From Ornithinibacillus bavariensis (GTDB taxonomy: Bacteria; Bacillota; Bacilli; Bacillales; Amphibacillaceae): a stretch of DNA of 64,000 nucleotides. Location: contig NZ_JBNPWZ010000005.1 in NCBI RefSeq assembly GCF_050433565.1, positions 1 to 64,000 of the forward strand, written 5' to 3'. The notes beneath the pieces are model-generated. The model searched no databases. It saw only the letters and a program-made list of their open reading frames with translations, and was not told where the DNA came from. The translations under genes and the position numbers were made by a program. Below are positions 34,268 through 42,895 of this stretch, piece by piece; positions within the stretch are counted from its first letter, which is position 1; every line of letters begins with the position of its first letter.

Positions 34268-34928
34268 ACAATTATAAGAGTAGTTATCTTGACTTTACAA
34301 AATATATGATGTGAATATTAGATTGATCGAGCGATTCAATTAGGTTGAAATATCTCTATGTATAGGAAGAAACCTAATATCCATCTATATCTCGCCATAG
34401 ATGTGATGTATATCACACCAGCTAAATGTGTTTAAGCATACTTTAATAACATATATAAAAAGATCAACAAAACGATTATCATAACTGAACTTATAAGTAA
34501 TATTTGGGTCCAGTTTATTTTAATCGTTTTTCTATTGAAATTCTTATGCGTATTTTTTGAATATTATGTTAGTATTGAGGTGACTAGGAGTTTCGATAAC
34601 AGTATAGGTTCAAAAGTAGAACTATTCATGCTAGAAATTTTTAATCTGGGAGTGAGGGGGGATAAAATTTAGTTCCTTTATCAGTATTTTACTTTTACTT
34701 AATCATTCTTTTTGGTTTCTCAACATTGCTTTTTTTTCATTCAATTCTATATGGGAAGACAATAGAACCTATAATTGCTTATCTGTTATCATTAATTTTT
34801 GTATATTTGATGTTAAATACTATCGGGGAAATTAGGAAACGTGAAAGGTGATTGAGGTTTATAGGCATAAGGGTGTACCCCTATAGATCATTTATAACAT
34901 GGAAGAGATTAGGGAAGGAAGTTCTAAA
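34268..34928. other. Gap with a second 21-bp motif and a small membrane-protein frame lacking a start codon
   Basis: Bases 34666-34848 (stop 34849-34851) form an open frame of 61 codons encoding a two-helix hydrophobic peptide ending RKRER. A strong GTGAGGGGGG site (34651-34660) sits where a start is expected, yet the aligned codon is TTA (34669); a TTG there would be a normal start. It may be a small gene inactivated by a start mutation. The rest of the gap holds the repeat at 34556-34576 and no other recognisable feature. Confidence 0.45.
34556..34576 (+). repeat. 21-bp direct repeat, copy 2
   Basis: Identical over 21 bases to 30981-31001. It precedes the small membrane-protein frame (34666-34848) and the VanZ gene, placing the same element ahead of both the two-component genes and this cluster. 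Confidence 0.5.
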
Positions 34929-35507
34929 TTGTTGTTAATATTTGACGTAGTAGAAATAGGATTAGTATTTTTAATCTTGTATATCATCATTGATTTCATA
35001 CGTAATAGAACTAGCAACCTCTTAAAGAGGGTAATTATTTATAGTTTTGTATTTTATATACTTAATGTCATTCAACTGACAACTGGCGGAATATACATAC
35101 CTCCTCAGAAAGAATTTATACCGCAATTTCAATTAGTACCTTTTTATTTTATTCGGGATTGGATAAGCATTTACCAAAATAAGGGGTTTGACTGGTTCTT
35201 TTGGCATTCTGTAAAGTTATCATTTTATAATTTGATCATGCTGTTTCCTTTAGGGGTATACATATCCGTATTATTCAGAGTGAAAAGAAGTTTAATCGCT
35301 ATATTAACAGTATTTCTTTCAAGTCTTATAATAGAAATTTATCAAGTAGTATTGGCATATTTAGGATTTGTTGGAGGAAGAACATTTAATATTGATGATC
35401 TTCTTTTAAATACTTTAGGAGGTTCAGCAGGGTTTTTAACTATAATGTTAGTAACGAGATTTTTTGAATCTAATCATTATTGGCAGGGTAAAAGAGAGGC
35501 CAGTTAA
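34929..35507 (+). CDS. VanZ family membrane protein
   Basis: The protein has five membrane segments and the VanZ features: FQLVPFYFIRDW in the first outer loop, NLIMLFPLGVYI, and the final FNIDDLLLNTLGGSAGF. VanZ-type proteins lower binding of teicoplanin-like lipoglycopeptides in some hosts and bind lipids or peptides. An ATG at 34899 is in frame, but it has no ribosome binding site; the TTG at 34929 follows GGAAGGAAG by 7 bases and directly starts the hydrophobic region, so it is preferred. It is near a two-component system, as often for envelope-stress genes. Confidence 0.82.
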   Translation: MLLIFDVVEIGLVFLILYIIIDFIRNRTSNLLKRVIIYSFVFYILNVIQLTTGGIYIPPQKEFIPQFQLVPFYFIRDWISIYQNKGFDWFFWHSVKLSFYNLIMLFPLGVYISVLFRVKRSLIAILTVFLSSLIIEIYQVVLAYLGFVGGRTFNIDDLLLNTLGGSAGFLTIMLVTRFFESNHYWQGKREAS

Positions 35508-35553
35508 AGAAGTTAATTGTGTGAAATCAGTTAGTAGAGAAAGCGGGAGAAGA

Positions 35554-35697
35554 ATGGAATTATTATTTTTAGTACTGATTTTCGCTGGTTTATTTGCAAC
35601 TTACGACGCGATAAGGAGGGTTAATAAAAATCTTATTGACCAGACGGAAGAAATTAAGAAAATAAGGGAGGAGTTAATAAAAAATAATAAGAAGTAG
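35554..35697 (+). CDS. Small membrane protein with coiled-coil tail
   Basis: The 47-residue peptide MELLFLVLIFAGLFATYD is a single membrane helix followed by a basic, charged coiled-coil (residues 20-47). The layout resembles small regulatory membrane peptides of Bacillaceae. A GGGAGA site is close to the ATG; the frame is open upstream to 35464 with weaker starts. It lies 46 bases after VanZ and is probably co-transcribed. Confidence 0.55.
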   Translation: MELLFLVLIFAGLFATYDAIRRVNKNLIDQTEEIKKIREELIKNNKK

Positions 35698-35836
35698 ACT
35701 AATTATAGTTATTCCGTATTAATGAAAATAATTATGGATACAATCCATACCAAAAATGATATGCTTAACTGCCAGATACATATAAAATGTTCCGGAGTAA
35801 GAGATTATAAGTTAAACAACTAGAGGAGCTACTCAC

Positions 35837-36289
35837 ATGTTGAACTATCGAAAAGCAAACGTAGATGATATTAGTCAATTGATAGAACTAAGAAAGAAAC
35901 AATTACTAGATGAGGGAATTGATCCTAATATTGACATAGATACAGAACTATATAGTTTCTTTGAAGAGAAGCTAAATGAGGATACTTTAATTCAGATTCT
36001 GGTTGAGGATGGACGGGAGATTATCGCTTGTGGTGCAATCGTCTTTTATGATTTCCCACCTACATATACAAACAAGACCGGGAAAAAAGGATATATTACC
36101 AATATGTTCACAAAAGAGGACTATCGTGGACAGGGGATAGCAACAAGTATACTAAATAAGTTAGTTGACGAAGCGAAAGAATTTGGTGTTTCCAAGCTGT
36201 GGCTTGGAGCATCGAAATTAGGGAGACCAGTCTATAAAAAGTTTGGTTTTAAGGAATCCGATGAGTGGTTAGAATTAGATGTAGAATGA
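35837..36289 (+). CDS. GNAT-family N-acetyltransferase
   Basis: The 150-residue protein has strand-helix architecture and the acetyl-CoA loop YRGQGIATSIL (about residues 96-106), followed by SKLWLGASKLGRPVYKKFGF, the typical final motif. An AGAGGAGC site precedes the ATG. It is monocistronic, converging with the rhodanese gene on a shared terminator. The substrate is unknown. Confidence 0.87.
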   Translation: MLNYRKANVDDISQLIELRKKQLLDEGIDPNIDIDTELYSFFEEKLNEDTLIQILVEDGREIIACGAIVFYDFPPTYTNKTGKKGYITNMFTKEDYRGQGIATSILNKLVDEAKEFGVSKLWLGASKLGRPVYKKFGFKESDEWLELDVE

Positions 36290-36304
36290 ATAATGAAAAC
36301 GAAT

Positions 36305-36349
36305 AAAACAGAGGAACACGTCCTATCTGGAGTGTTCCTCTGTTTTTTT
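36305..36349. terminator. Bidirectional terminator between acetyltransferase and rhodanese genes
   Basis: A perfect 15-bp stem (36305-36319 with 36332-36346) with AAAA on one side and TTTTTTT on the other. Confidence 0.9.
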
Positions 36350-36376
36350 AATTTAAGAAGTGAAATAGCTAGTTTA

Positions 36377-36748
36377 TTATCCTTGTTTGACCTTACCAGT
36401 CCACTTTTTAAATCCACCTTTTAACTGGTTTAAATCCTTGTATCCTTTTTTGTGTAGAATTTGTGCAGCACGTTGGGAACGTGCACCACTAGCACAATAT
36501 AAATATACTGGCTTATCAGGACGGATTTCTACTAAGCGTTGCTTTAATTGTGTAACAGGAATATTTCTAGCACCAAGAATATGGCCGTTCTTAAATTCCT
36601 GCGGTTCTCTTACATCAATTAATTGTGCTTTTCGGTAGCCTTCACGGAATTGGTCTTCTGTTAAGGTTTTAAGATAGTTGCGTTGTCTAAAATAACGAAA
36701 TACTGAGATGATGATTACAACAATGAGTGCCAATAAAATATATTTCAT
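36377..36748 (-). CDS. yqhL: Rhodanese-like protein YqhL, membrane-anchored
   Basis: The 123-residue protein has an N-terminal membrane helix (residues 2-20) and a cytosolic rhodanese domain with LIDVREPQEF and the active-site loop YCASGARSQR (Cys85). It probably carries a persulfide for sulfur transfer. The ATG at 36748 follows a GGAGGA site; the frame's earlier ATG at 36772 is upstream of that site and is rejected. Location downstream of gcvPB in the yqh block fits YqhL, although 6 kb of extra genes are inserted here. Confidence 0.88.
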   Translation of the reverse strand: MKYILLALIVVIIISVFRYFRQRNYLKTLTEDQFREGYRKAQLIDVREPQEFKNGHILGARNIPVTQLKQRLVEIRPDKPVYLYCASGARSQRAAQILHKKGYKDLNQLKGGFKKWTGKVKQG

Positions 36749-36983
36749 TAAACTATTCCTCCGACTTTCCATTTATACTATTTCATTATAGGCTGAAACT
36801 ATCTATTTTTCAAAGTTTTTCTCTGGACAGAAATAGCCAACCAATGTCGAATTTTGAATTATTTCGTTTGCTATCATAATGAATAATCTAGTGCAATAAT
36901 AAAAAATATCCGTTTTTGTAGATTTTTATGAGCTTATCACTATAAATCTTTTATTTTCTTTGTTTTTTATTCATTATTGCAAG

Positions 36984-37013
36984 TTGACAAAAATAATCTA
37001 ATGTGCATATTTT
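36984..37013 (+). promoter_or_regulatory. Candidate sigma-A promoter of nrdJ
   Basis: A perfect TTGACA (36984-36989) and a weak TATTTT (37008-37013) are 18 bases apart. The -10 region touches the upstream NrdR-type box. A second possible promoter lies at 37054-37083 (TTGTAA, TATGGT). Confidence 0.5.
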
Positions 37014-37059
37014 TCCATATGTTGTGGTTTTAAAAAAACGGGTACACAATATGTTGTAA
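37012..37059 (+). promoter_or_regulatory. Paired NrdR-type operator boxes
   Basis: Two similar sites occur: 37012-37027 (TTTCCATATGTTGTGG) and 37044-37059 (ACACAATATGTTGTAA). They share the ATATGTTGT core and are exactly 32 bases apart, about three helical turns on the same face. Tandem NrdR boxes with this spacing are the known operator type of ribonucleotide reductase genes, and the site is directly ahead of nrdJ. Confidence 0.65.
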
Positions 37060-37139
37060 TCCAATCCTTAAATATGGTATGGTATTTTTATTAAAATCTA
37101 ATTTAATAGATTAAGAAATTTGTAAAAGGGAGCGATAAA

Positions 37140-39698
37140 ATGTCTACGGTTGTCGAATCGAAAACAAACATTAATGTGGATATGCTTAATGAAGACATCA
37201 AACTTTTTCCACAAGTACATCCAATTACAGAAGACATGAAACTACTACATAAGGGTGTATCACGCCTAGTTATGTTAGACCGTTATTCATTTAAAGATAC
37301 GGAGAAAAAGACATTAAAAGAAGGGGATTTTGTTGTTCTAACTGTCAAAGCGGATCCGAAATTCCCAGCAAGAGGTCTTGGCTTTATTAAATCAATTGAT
37401 CGGGTGAATAACGAGGCCTTTGTACAAGTTGAACCTGACTACGTATCTGTCCTAGAGGGCGAGGAAGCGGAGACTGGCGTTGTAAAACGTGGGTTAGATG
37501 TCATTGACAAGCCACTAGAGGTTTTCTACGAGCAAATCGCTAAAAGAAATGCAACTGGCTTAGCGGGTGTAGAACAGACAGAGGATTTACGTAAGGAATG
37601 GACTGAAAAGTATTATCAAGAATTATCTAATTTGAATTTTATCCCTGCAGGAAGAGTTTTATATGGAGCAGGATCAGATACAGAAGTAACCTATTTTAAT
37701 TGCTACGTAATGCCATATGTAAAAGACTCTCGTGAAGGGATTTCTGAACACCGTAAACAGGTTATGGAAATTATGAGTAGAGGTGGAGGAGTTGGAACAA
37801 ATGGTTCAACACTACGCCCACGAAATGCTTTAGCAAGAGGAGTAAATGGAAAATCATCTGGATCAGTTTCTTGGTTGGATGATATTGCGAAGCTGACACA
37901 TCTTGTAGAGCAAGGTGGTTCAAGACGTGGAGCTCAAATGATAATGTTAGTGGATTCTCACCCCGATATCATAGAGTTTATTATTTCTAAAATGCAAAAT
38001 CCGAGAATTCTGCGTTATCTAATTGAAAATACTGAAGATGAACAAATTAAGAAACTAGCGCAAGAAAAACTGAAATTTACTCCTTTAACTGAAACAGAAT
38101 CAGATCTTTATCAAGGAGTGTTGAATTATAAGAGCATTCCTGGACAAGGTGGATTTACTAGCTCTGTAATCCGAGAAGCAGAAGAGAAATTAAGAACCGG
38201 CGGAACGTATGCTGTTCATAACCCGGAGTTCTTAACAGGTGCTAATATTTCAGTATGTATCACAAAGGAGTTTATGGATGCCGTAGAAAATGATACGTGG
38301 TATGAGCTTAAATTCCCAGATGTAGAAAATTATACTGAAGAGGAAATGAAAGCTTATAACGAGAACTGGCATCAAGTTGGTGACGTACGTCAGTGGGAAG
38401 CGATGGGTTACGGTGTACGTGTATACCGCCGAATAAAAGCAAAAGAGTTATGGAATCTTATAAATATTTGTGCAACATACTCTGCAGAACCAGGAATTTT
38501 CTTTATTGACAACGCGAACGACATGACGAACGCAAAGGCCTATGGCCAGCAAGTAGTAGCGACAAATCCTTGTGGCGAGCAGCCACTTGCACCATTTTCT
38601 GTCTGTAATTTAGCAGCAGTTAACTTAGGTGCTATGGCAAATAAAGATTCGAAGACAGTAAATTTCGAGAAGCTAAGACAAACAGTAAAAACGGGCGTAA
38701 GAATGCAGGATAATGTCATTGATGCGACACCGTATTTCCTAGAAGAGAATAAAAAACAAGCACTTGGCGAACGTCGTGTAGGACTTGGGGTTATGGGATT
38801 ACATGACTTACTAATATACTGTGAAACAGAGTATGGCTCAAAAGAAGGAAATGAACTAGTAGATAAGATATTCGAAACCATTGCTACGACAGCTTATCGG
38901 GAATCAATCGAGCTAGCGAAGGAAAAAGGAAGCTTCCCGTTCTTGGTGGGAGATACTGAGGAAGAAACAATGAAGCTTCGTGAAGCATTTATTAATACTG
39001 GATATATGGAAAAAATGCCAGAAGACATTAGAGAAGATATTCTAAAATATGGAATTCGAAATTCCCATCTTCTAACCGTTGCACCAACTGGATCCACTGG
39101 TACAATGGTTGGAGTTTCAACTGGACTTGAACCTTACTTCTCCTTCTCTTACTTCAGAAGCGGAAGATTAGGTAAATTTATTGAAGTAAAAGCAGATATT
39201 GTACAAGAATATCTGGATCAACATCCAGAAGCAGATTCACAAAACCTACCAAATTGGTTTGTAACTGCAATGGAATTATCACCAGAAGCACATGCAGATA
39301 CACAATGTGTTATCCAACGCTGGGTAGACAGTTCTATTTCCAAAACTGTAAATGCTCCAAAGGGATACACTGTGGATCAGGTTGAGAGTGTATACAGAAG
39401 ATTGTATCGCGGCGGTGCTAAAGGTGGTACTGTCTATGTAGACGGTAGCCGTGACACTCAGGTTCTAACTCTAAAGGCAGAAGAAAACAACTTCGAGCAA
39501 ACAGAGCTATTTGAAGAACCTGATACGCCTAAAAAGGTAGTATTAATGGATACAATCCAAGAACTAAAATCAACAGATGTAACGATTGGCTCTGAAGTAG
39601 GTGACACTTGCCCTGTTTGTCGTGAAGGTAAAGTAGAAGACATTGGTGGCTGTAACACTTGCACAAGCTGTGGAGCACAATTGAAATGTGGACTATAA
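37140..39698 (+). CDS. nrdJ: Adenosylcobalamin-dependent (class II) ribonucleotide reductase
   Basis: The 852-residue enzyme reduces ribonucleotides to deoxyribonucleotides using a radical from adenosylcobalamin, so it needs no oxygen and no second subunit. The radical-forming cysteine is Cys478 in NPCGEQPLAPFSVCN; the loop APTGSTGTMVGVSTGLEP and the N-terminal NFIPAGRVLYGAG are conserved. The C-terminus has CPVC, CNTC, and final cysteines (Cys824, 827, 838, 841, 844, 850), acting as zinc ribbon and redox relay. An AAAAGGGAGC site precedes the ATG. Control by NrdR is suggested by two boxes upstream; no B12 riboswitch is seen. Confidence 0.95.
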   Translation: MSTVVESKTNINVDMLNEDIKLFPQVHPITEDMKLLHKGVSRLVMLDRYSFKDTEKKTLKEGDFVVLTVKADPKFPARGLGFIKSIDRVNNEAFVQVEPDYVSVLEGEEAETGVVKRGLDVIDKPLEVFYEQIAKRNATGLAGVEQTEDLRKEWTEKYYQELSNLNFIPAGRVLYGAGSDTEVTYFNCYVMPYVKDSREGISEHRKQVMEIMSRGGGVGTNGSTLRPRNALARGVNGKSSGSVSWLDDIAKLTHLVEQGGSRRGAQMIMLVDSHPDIIEFIISKMQNPRILRYLIENTEDEQIKKLAQEKLKFTPLTETESDLYQGVLNYKSIPGQGGFTSSVIREAEEKLRTGGTYAVHNPEFLTGANISVCITKEFMDAVENDTWYELKFPDVENYTEEEMKAYNENWHQVGDVRQWEAMGYGVRVYRRIKAKELWNLINICATYSAEPGIFFIDNANDMTNAKAYGQQVVATNPCGEQPLAPFSVCNLAAVNLGAMANKDSKTVNFEKLRQTVKTGVRMQDNVIDATPYFLEENKKQALGERRVGLGVMGLHDLLIYCETEYGSKEGNELVDKIFETIATTAYRESIELAKEKGSFPFLVGDTEEETMKLREAFINTGYMEKMPEDIREDILKYGIRNSHLLTVAPTGSTGTMVGVSTGLEPYFSFSYFRSGRLGKFIEVKADIVQEYLDQHPEADSQNLPNWFVTAMELSPEAHADTQCVIQRWVDSSISKTVNAPKGYTVDQVESVYRRLYRGGAKGGTVYVDGSRDTQVLTLKAEENNFEQTELFEEPDTPKKVVLMDTIQELKSTDVTIGSEVGDTCPVCREGKVEDIGGCNTCTSCGAQLKCGL

Positions 39699-39710
39699 GA
39701 TATTAACAAG

Positions 39711-39748
39711 AAGGCTATTGAATTTTAATAAGTTCAATAGCCATTTTT
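39711..39748 (+). terminator. Terminator of nrdJ
   Basis: A 10-12 bp stem (39711-39722 with 39733-39742) followed by ATTTTTAA. The remaining 340 bases to the next gene are AT-rich and show nothing recognisable. Confidence 0.82.
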
Positions 39749-40091
39749 AATGCAACCTTCAAAGTACACGTATTGACGATAAACACGGTCCAGTCTTAAG
39801 TTATAAAGGTGTTTAGAATTGCGATAAACCTCATTACGGATTGAATTAAGAGCTGAAGTAAGTGTAGTATTCTATAAATATCATTTTGAATAGAGTATAA
39901 AATGATGTTAAGAGCTACTATTGAATTCATTTTAAAAAGAAATTAGAACAGAAATGAATTAAAGCAAGCCAATAGAAATCAATTCAAATTTAAAATCGAA
40001 TTAATATGATCTTTAAAACCGTCATTAACAATTATTTGAATATCCGTATTATGCTAAAATTAATACCAATAACGAATAGGTGGTATAAATC

Positions 40092-40631
40092 ATGATCATT
40101 CTCATTAATGGTGCTTTTGGAGTTGGAAAAACTAGTGTCGCCAATGAATTACATAAACATATCGAAAACAGCATGATATATGATCCAGAAGTAGTGGGTT
40201 ATATGCTCCGACATATCATCACAGATGATATAAAGAAGCCGCATGAAAAAACCGATGATTTTCAAGATTTAATCCTTTGGAAGCAACTGGTAGTAGACGT
40301 TGCAAAAGCAATCAAAAATGAATATAAAAAGCCATTAATTGTACCAATGACAATTTATAAAAAAGATTATTTACACTATATTTTAACTGGATTTCGCGAA
40401 GTAGATATAAATACGATTCATTTTCTGCTTACAGCGAAAAAGGAAACGATTCATCACAGGCTATTAAATCGTGGGGAAGAGGAAGGAAACTGGTGTTTCC
40501 AGCAAATTGATAAATGCCTGGAAGGATACCAGGATGAAATCTTTGAAAATAAGATTAAAACTGACAAACTACAAATAACAGAAATCGTCAACAACATAAT
40601 GGAACAAATTCAATTCCCTGAATGTATATAA
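40092..40631 (+). CDS. TmrB-like P-loop ATPase
   Basis: The 179-residue protein begins MIILINGAFGVGKTSVANELH, with Walker A at residues 7-14, then YDPEVVGYMLR, PLIVPMTIY, a lid arginine pair (HHRLLNRGEE) and QIDKCLEGYQDEIFENKIKTDKL. These blocks follow B. subtilis TmrB, which binds tunicamycin and ATP and confers resistance when overproduced. It lacks the longer TmrB C-terminus proposed to bind the membrane. It is a likely kinase or drug-binding ATPase. The ATG follows AATAGGTGG. Confidence 0.82.
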   Translation: MIILINGAFGVGKTSVANELHKHIENSMIYDPEVVGYMLRHIITDDIKKPHEKTDDFQDLILWKQLVVDVAKAIKNEYKKPLIVPMTIYKKDYLHYILTGFREVDINTIHFLLTAKKETIHHRLLNRGEEEGNWCFQQIDKCLEGYQDEIFENKIKTDKLQITEIVNNIMEQIQFPECI

Positions 40632-40651
40632 ACTAAACGGAGGGATGAGGA

Positions 40652-40837
40652 ATGAAGGATTGGTGGAAAAGAAAAAGAGAAAAAGCTAGAGGACGCCGAA
40701 AATCCGTGGGGGATCGGTATACCATTGGAGAAATGATAGCAGATATTCTTTTCTGGGCTCCAGAAATTATTCTCCTCCCATTTCGATTATTGTTTTGTGG
40801 GATAAGAGGTTTGTGGCGATATATTGATATTAGCTAA
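40652..40837 (+). CDS. Small basic protein with a C-terminal membrane helix
   Basis: The 61-residue protein starts with a strongly basic segment (KDWWKRKREKARGRRK) and ends with an amphipathic or membrane helix (LFWAPEIILLPFRLLFCGIRG). A GGAGGGATGAGG site precedes the ATG. It lies 20 bases after the TmrB-like gene and is probably co-transcribed with it. I do not recognise a family; the layout fits a membrane-associated peptide. Confidence 0.6.
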   Translation: MKDWWKRKREKARGRRKSVGDRYTIGEMIADILFWAPEIILLPFRLLFCGIRGLWRYIDIS

Positions 40838-40885
40838 TAACTTGTTTCCTATAGTTTTTTCCTGTATCCTCGAATTAGAAATAAT

Positions 40886-40900
40886 TTTGCCTATGATAAA
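40886..40900. promoter_or_regulatory. Possible MntR operator upstream of mntR
   Basis: TTTGCCTATGATAAA resembles the first half of the MntR box (TTTGCCTTAAGGAAA as I recall it) and sits 28 bases before mntR. The match is partial in the second half; autoregulation is only a possibility. Confidence 0.3.
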
Positions 40901-40927
40901 AATTATTCTTGAATCGAGGAGATCATA

Positions 40928-41347
40928 ATGCCTACACCTAGTATGGAAGATTATATTGAAATTATCTATAACTTAATTGAAACCAAGGGGTATGCCAGGG
41001 TTTCCGATATTGCTGAGACATTAGAGGTCCATCCATCATCGGTAACGAAGATGGTTCAGAAGTTAGATAAAGGTGAGTATCTTTTATATGAAAAATATCG
41101 GGGATTTATTCTTACAGAGAAGGGCAAAAAAGTTGGCGAGAAGTTAGTATTCCGTCATGAATTATTAGAAGACTTTCTAGCAATTATAGGTGTGGACAAG
41201 GAGAATATCTATAATGATGTAGAAGGAATTGAACACCATTTAAGCTGGAACTCCATCGACCGCTTAGTCGATTTGGTGAAATATTTCAAAGAAGATGAAC
41301 AGCGAATAGAAGATTTACGTAAAGTGCAAAAGGAAAATGAAAAATAA
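40928..41347 (+). CDS. mntR: Manganese-responsive transcriptional regulator MntR
   Basis: The 139-residue DtxR-family repressor has an N-terminal winged helix (ARVSDIAETLEVHPSSVTKMVQKL) and a dimerisation/metal domain. All metal ligands known from B. subtilis MntR fall at the same positions: Asp8, Glu11, His77, Glu99, Glu102, His103, so Mn(II) selectivity is expected. It represses manganese uptake genes (not in this window). A TCGAGGAGATC site precedes the ATG. Its place before yqhO matches B. subtilis. Confidence 0.95.
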   Translation: MPTPSMEDYIEIIYNLIETKGYARVSDIAETLEVHPSSVTKMVQKLDKGEYLLYEKYRGFILTEKGKKVGEKLVFRHELLEDFLAIIGVDKENIYNDVEGIEHHLSWNSIDRLVDLVKYFKEDEQRIEDLRKVQKENEK

Positions 41348-41421
41348 ACCAACCATTGAGCGTTCTAAATTTATCCAAATTCGCTTACACATAATAAAAA
41401 ACAATTGTAAGGGGATATTGG

Positions 41422-42312
41422 ATGAAAATAGATGGTGTCTTCTCGGGTGGTGGTGTTAAAGCTTTTGCTTTTCTAGGTGCACTAGAGATGATTACGGAGA
41501 ATAAATTCGAATTCGAACGTGTTGCTGGTACTTCTGCTGGTGCGATTGTTGCAGCATTCATTGCAGCAGGATACAGAATAGATGAACTAGAAAAACTACT
41601 AGAAGAACTCGACTTAACAACATTATTAGATTCTCCACGAATTACTCGTATAATACCAGCGAGTAAATGGTTCTTTCTCTATTTTCAGATGGGAATTAAT
41701 AAAGGGGATAAGTTTGAGCAATGGATTTACTATCAACTAGCTAAGAAGAAAATATATACATTTGGTGATATCAAAAAGGGCTATTTAAAAATTGTTGTAA
41801 GTGATTTGACCCTAGGAAAACTAGTCGTTATTCCAGATGATTTAGAACGAGTATACGGAATTAATCCAGATAATTTCCCTGTTTCCAAGGCAGTGAGAAT
41901 GAGTGCGGGTTTTCCGTATTTCTTTATGCCTAAGAAGCTAAAGGGTATTGGTAAAGAGAAAAGCCTTATGGTCGATGGTGGTCTACTAAGTAATTTTCCA
42001 ATTTGGGTCTTTGATAGTGAAACGAATAAACGAACTAGACCGATTATTGGTCTAAAGCTAAGTGATAGCCCAGAGCGAAGTACTCCAAAAAGGATTAAAA
42101 ATGCACTAGACATGCTTCATGCCTTATTTGCAACCATGAAACAAGCCCATGATGCAAGATATGTTGCAAAATCTGAGAAAAATAACATTATTTTCATACC
42201 GGTAAAGAACGTCCAGACAACCAACTTTATGATTAATGAAGAAACAAAAATAAAGCTGATAAACAGTGGTCGTTTGGAAGCGGAACGTTTTTTAAAAACC
42301 TGGAGCATGTAA
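41422..42312 (+). CDS. yqhO: Patatin-like phospholipase YqhO
   Basis: The 296-residue protein has the patatin fold: oxyanion loop FSGGGVKAFAF, nucleophile Ser38 in GTSAG, and the catalytic Asp in DGGLLSNFP. It is cytosolic (no signal) and probably hydrolyses membrane phospholipid acyl chains. It starts with an AAGGGGAT site and lies 75 bases after mntR. A terminator follows, shared with the convergent yqhP. Confidence 0.92.
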   Translation: MKIDGVFSGGGVKAFAFLGALEMITENKFEFERVAGTSAGAIVAAFIAAGYRIDELEKLLEELDLTTLLDSPRITRIIPASKWFFLYFQMGINKGDKFEQWIYYQLAKKKIYTFGDIKKGYLKIVVSDLTLGKLVVIPDDLERVYGINPDNFPVSKAVRMSAGFPYFFMPKKLKGIGKEKSLMVDGGLLSNFPIWVFDSETNKRTRPIIGLKLSDSPERSTPKRIKNALDMLHALFATMKQAHDARYVAKSEKNNIIFIPVKNVQTTNFMINEETKIKLINSGRLEAERFLKTWSM

Positions 42313-42348
42313 AGAAGCGAGCTTCCATTAATTGGAAGCTCGCTTCTT
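42312..42348. terminator. Hairpin between yqhO and yqhP
   Basis: A perfect 15-bp stem (42312-42326 with 42334-42348, 7-base loop) lies across the convergent gene ends; the T-rich tails are weak. Part of it also encodes the last residues of YqhP. Confidence 0.7.
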
Positions 42349-42699
42349 ACGTTTTGCCTTATTCCCATCAATTACTCGTAAATGATTCGGGCGTTTTTTG
42401 TTTTTCTTCTTTATTGTACTAGGCTGTTGATTTTGATAAGTTTGCACTGTATTTCGATTTTGTGTATATTTCGACTTCGATTGACGAACTGCCTGTTTGT
42501 ATTTTTTTTCTTCAGAAGAGGATCCTCTTCTACCAAATACAACATAATATAGAATGCCAAATAGGACTAATCCCATAATTACCATCATTAAAATATTGGT
42601 GAGAAAACCAGCTGGATTCGTAACTAGATTCCAAACTATTCCGATTGCTGCTAGTATGATAAGCCCATATATAATAAATGATGCTTTGCCCTTTCTCAT
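42328..42699 (-). CDS. yqhP: YqhP/SA1362-family membrane protein
   Basis: The 123-residue protein has two membrane helices (about 7-25 and 33-53) and a long, very basic, Lys/Gln/Asn-rich cytosolic tail ending KRKKRASN. The layout matches YqhP. A GGAAG site precedes the ATG on the minus strand. Function unknown; the basic tail could bind nucleic acid or the membrane. It lies between yqhO and yqhR as in B. subtilis, but the yqhQ I expect between yqhP and yqhR is not present. Confidence 0.8.
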   Translation of the reverse strand: MRKGKASFIIYGLIILAAIGIVWNLVTNPAGFLTNILMMVIMGLVLFGILYYVVFGRRGSSSEEKKYKQAVRQSKSKYTQNRNTVQTYQNQQPSTIKKKNKKRPNHLRVIDGNKAKRKKRASN

Positions 42700-42895
42700 T
42701 GTAAACTTCCTTTCTTAAGCTATACGTTGTAATTCTATTTTATCTCATTATTTTAAATAGAAAACGAACTTTTTAATCTAGTATAATTCTATCCCTATTC
42801 ATCCAAAATATTCAACGATAATTCATCAAATTTAGTGCTTTTTTCTATGATAGTATTTTCTTTGGTGGGTGATACTATTCTTGGAGGTGTTTTCA

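Noticed and set aside
36773..37139. Cobalamin riboswitch before nrdJ
   Set aside because: No B12-box or matching stems are seen; the region is explained by promoter and NrdR-like boxes.
38540..38881. 113-codon minus-strand frame over nrdJ
   Set aside because: It is antisense to conserved class II reductase sequence including the active-site cysteine.
41781..42113. 110-codon minus-strand frame over yqhO
   Set aside because: It is antisense to conserved patatin motifs.
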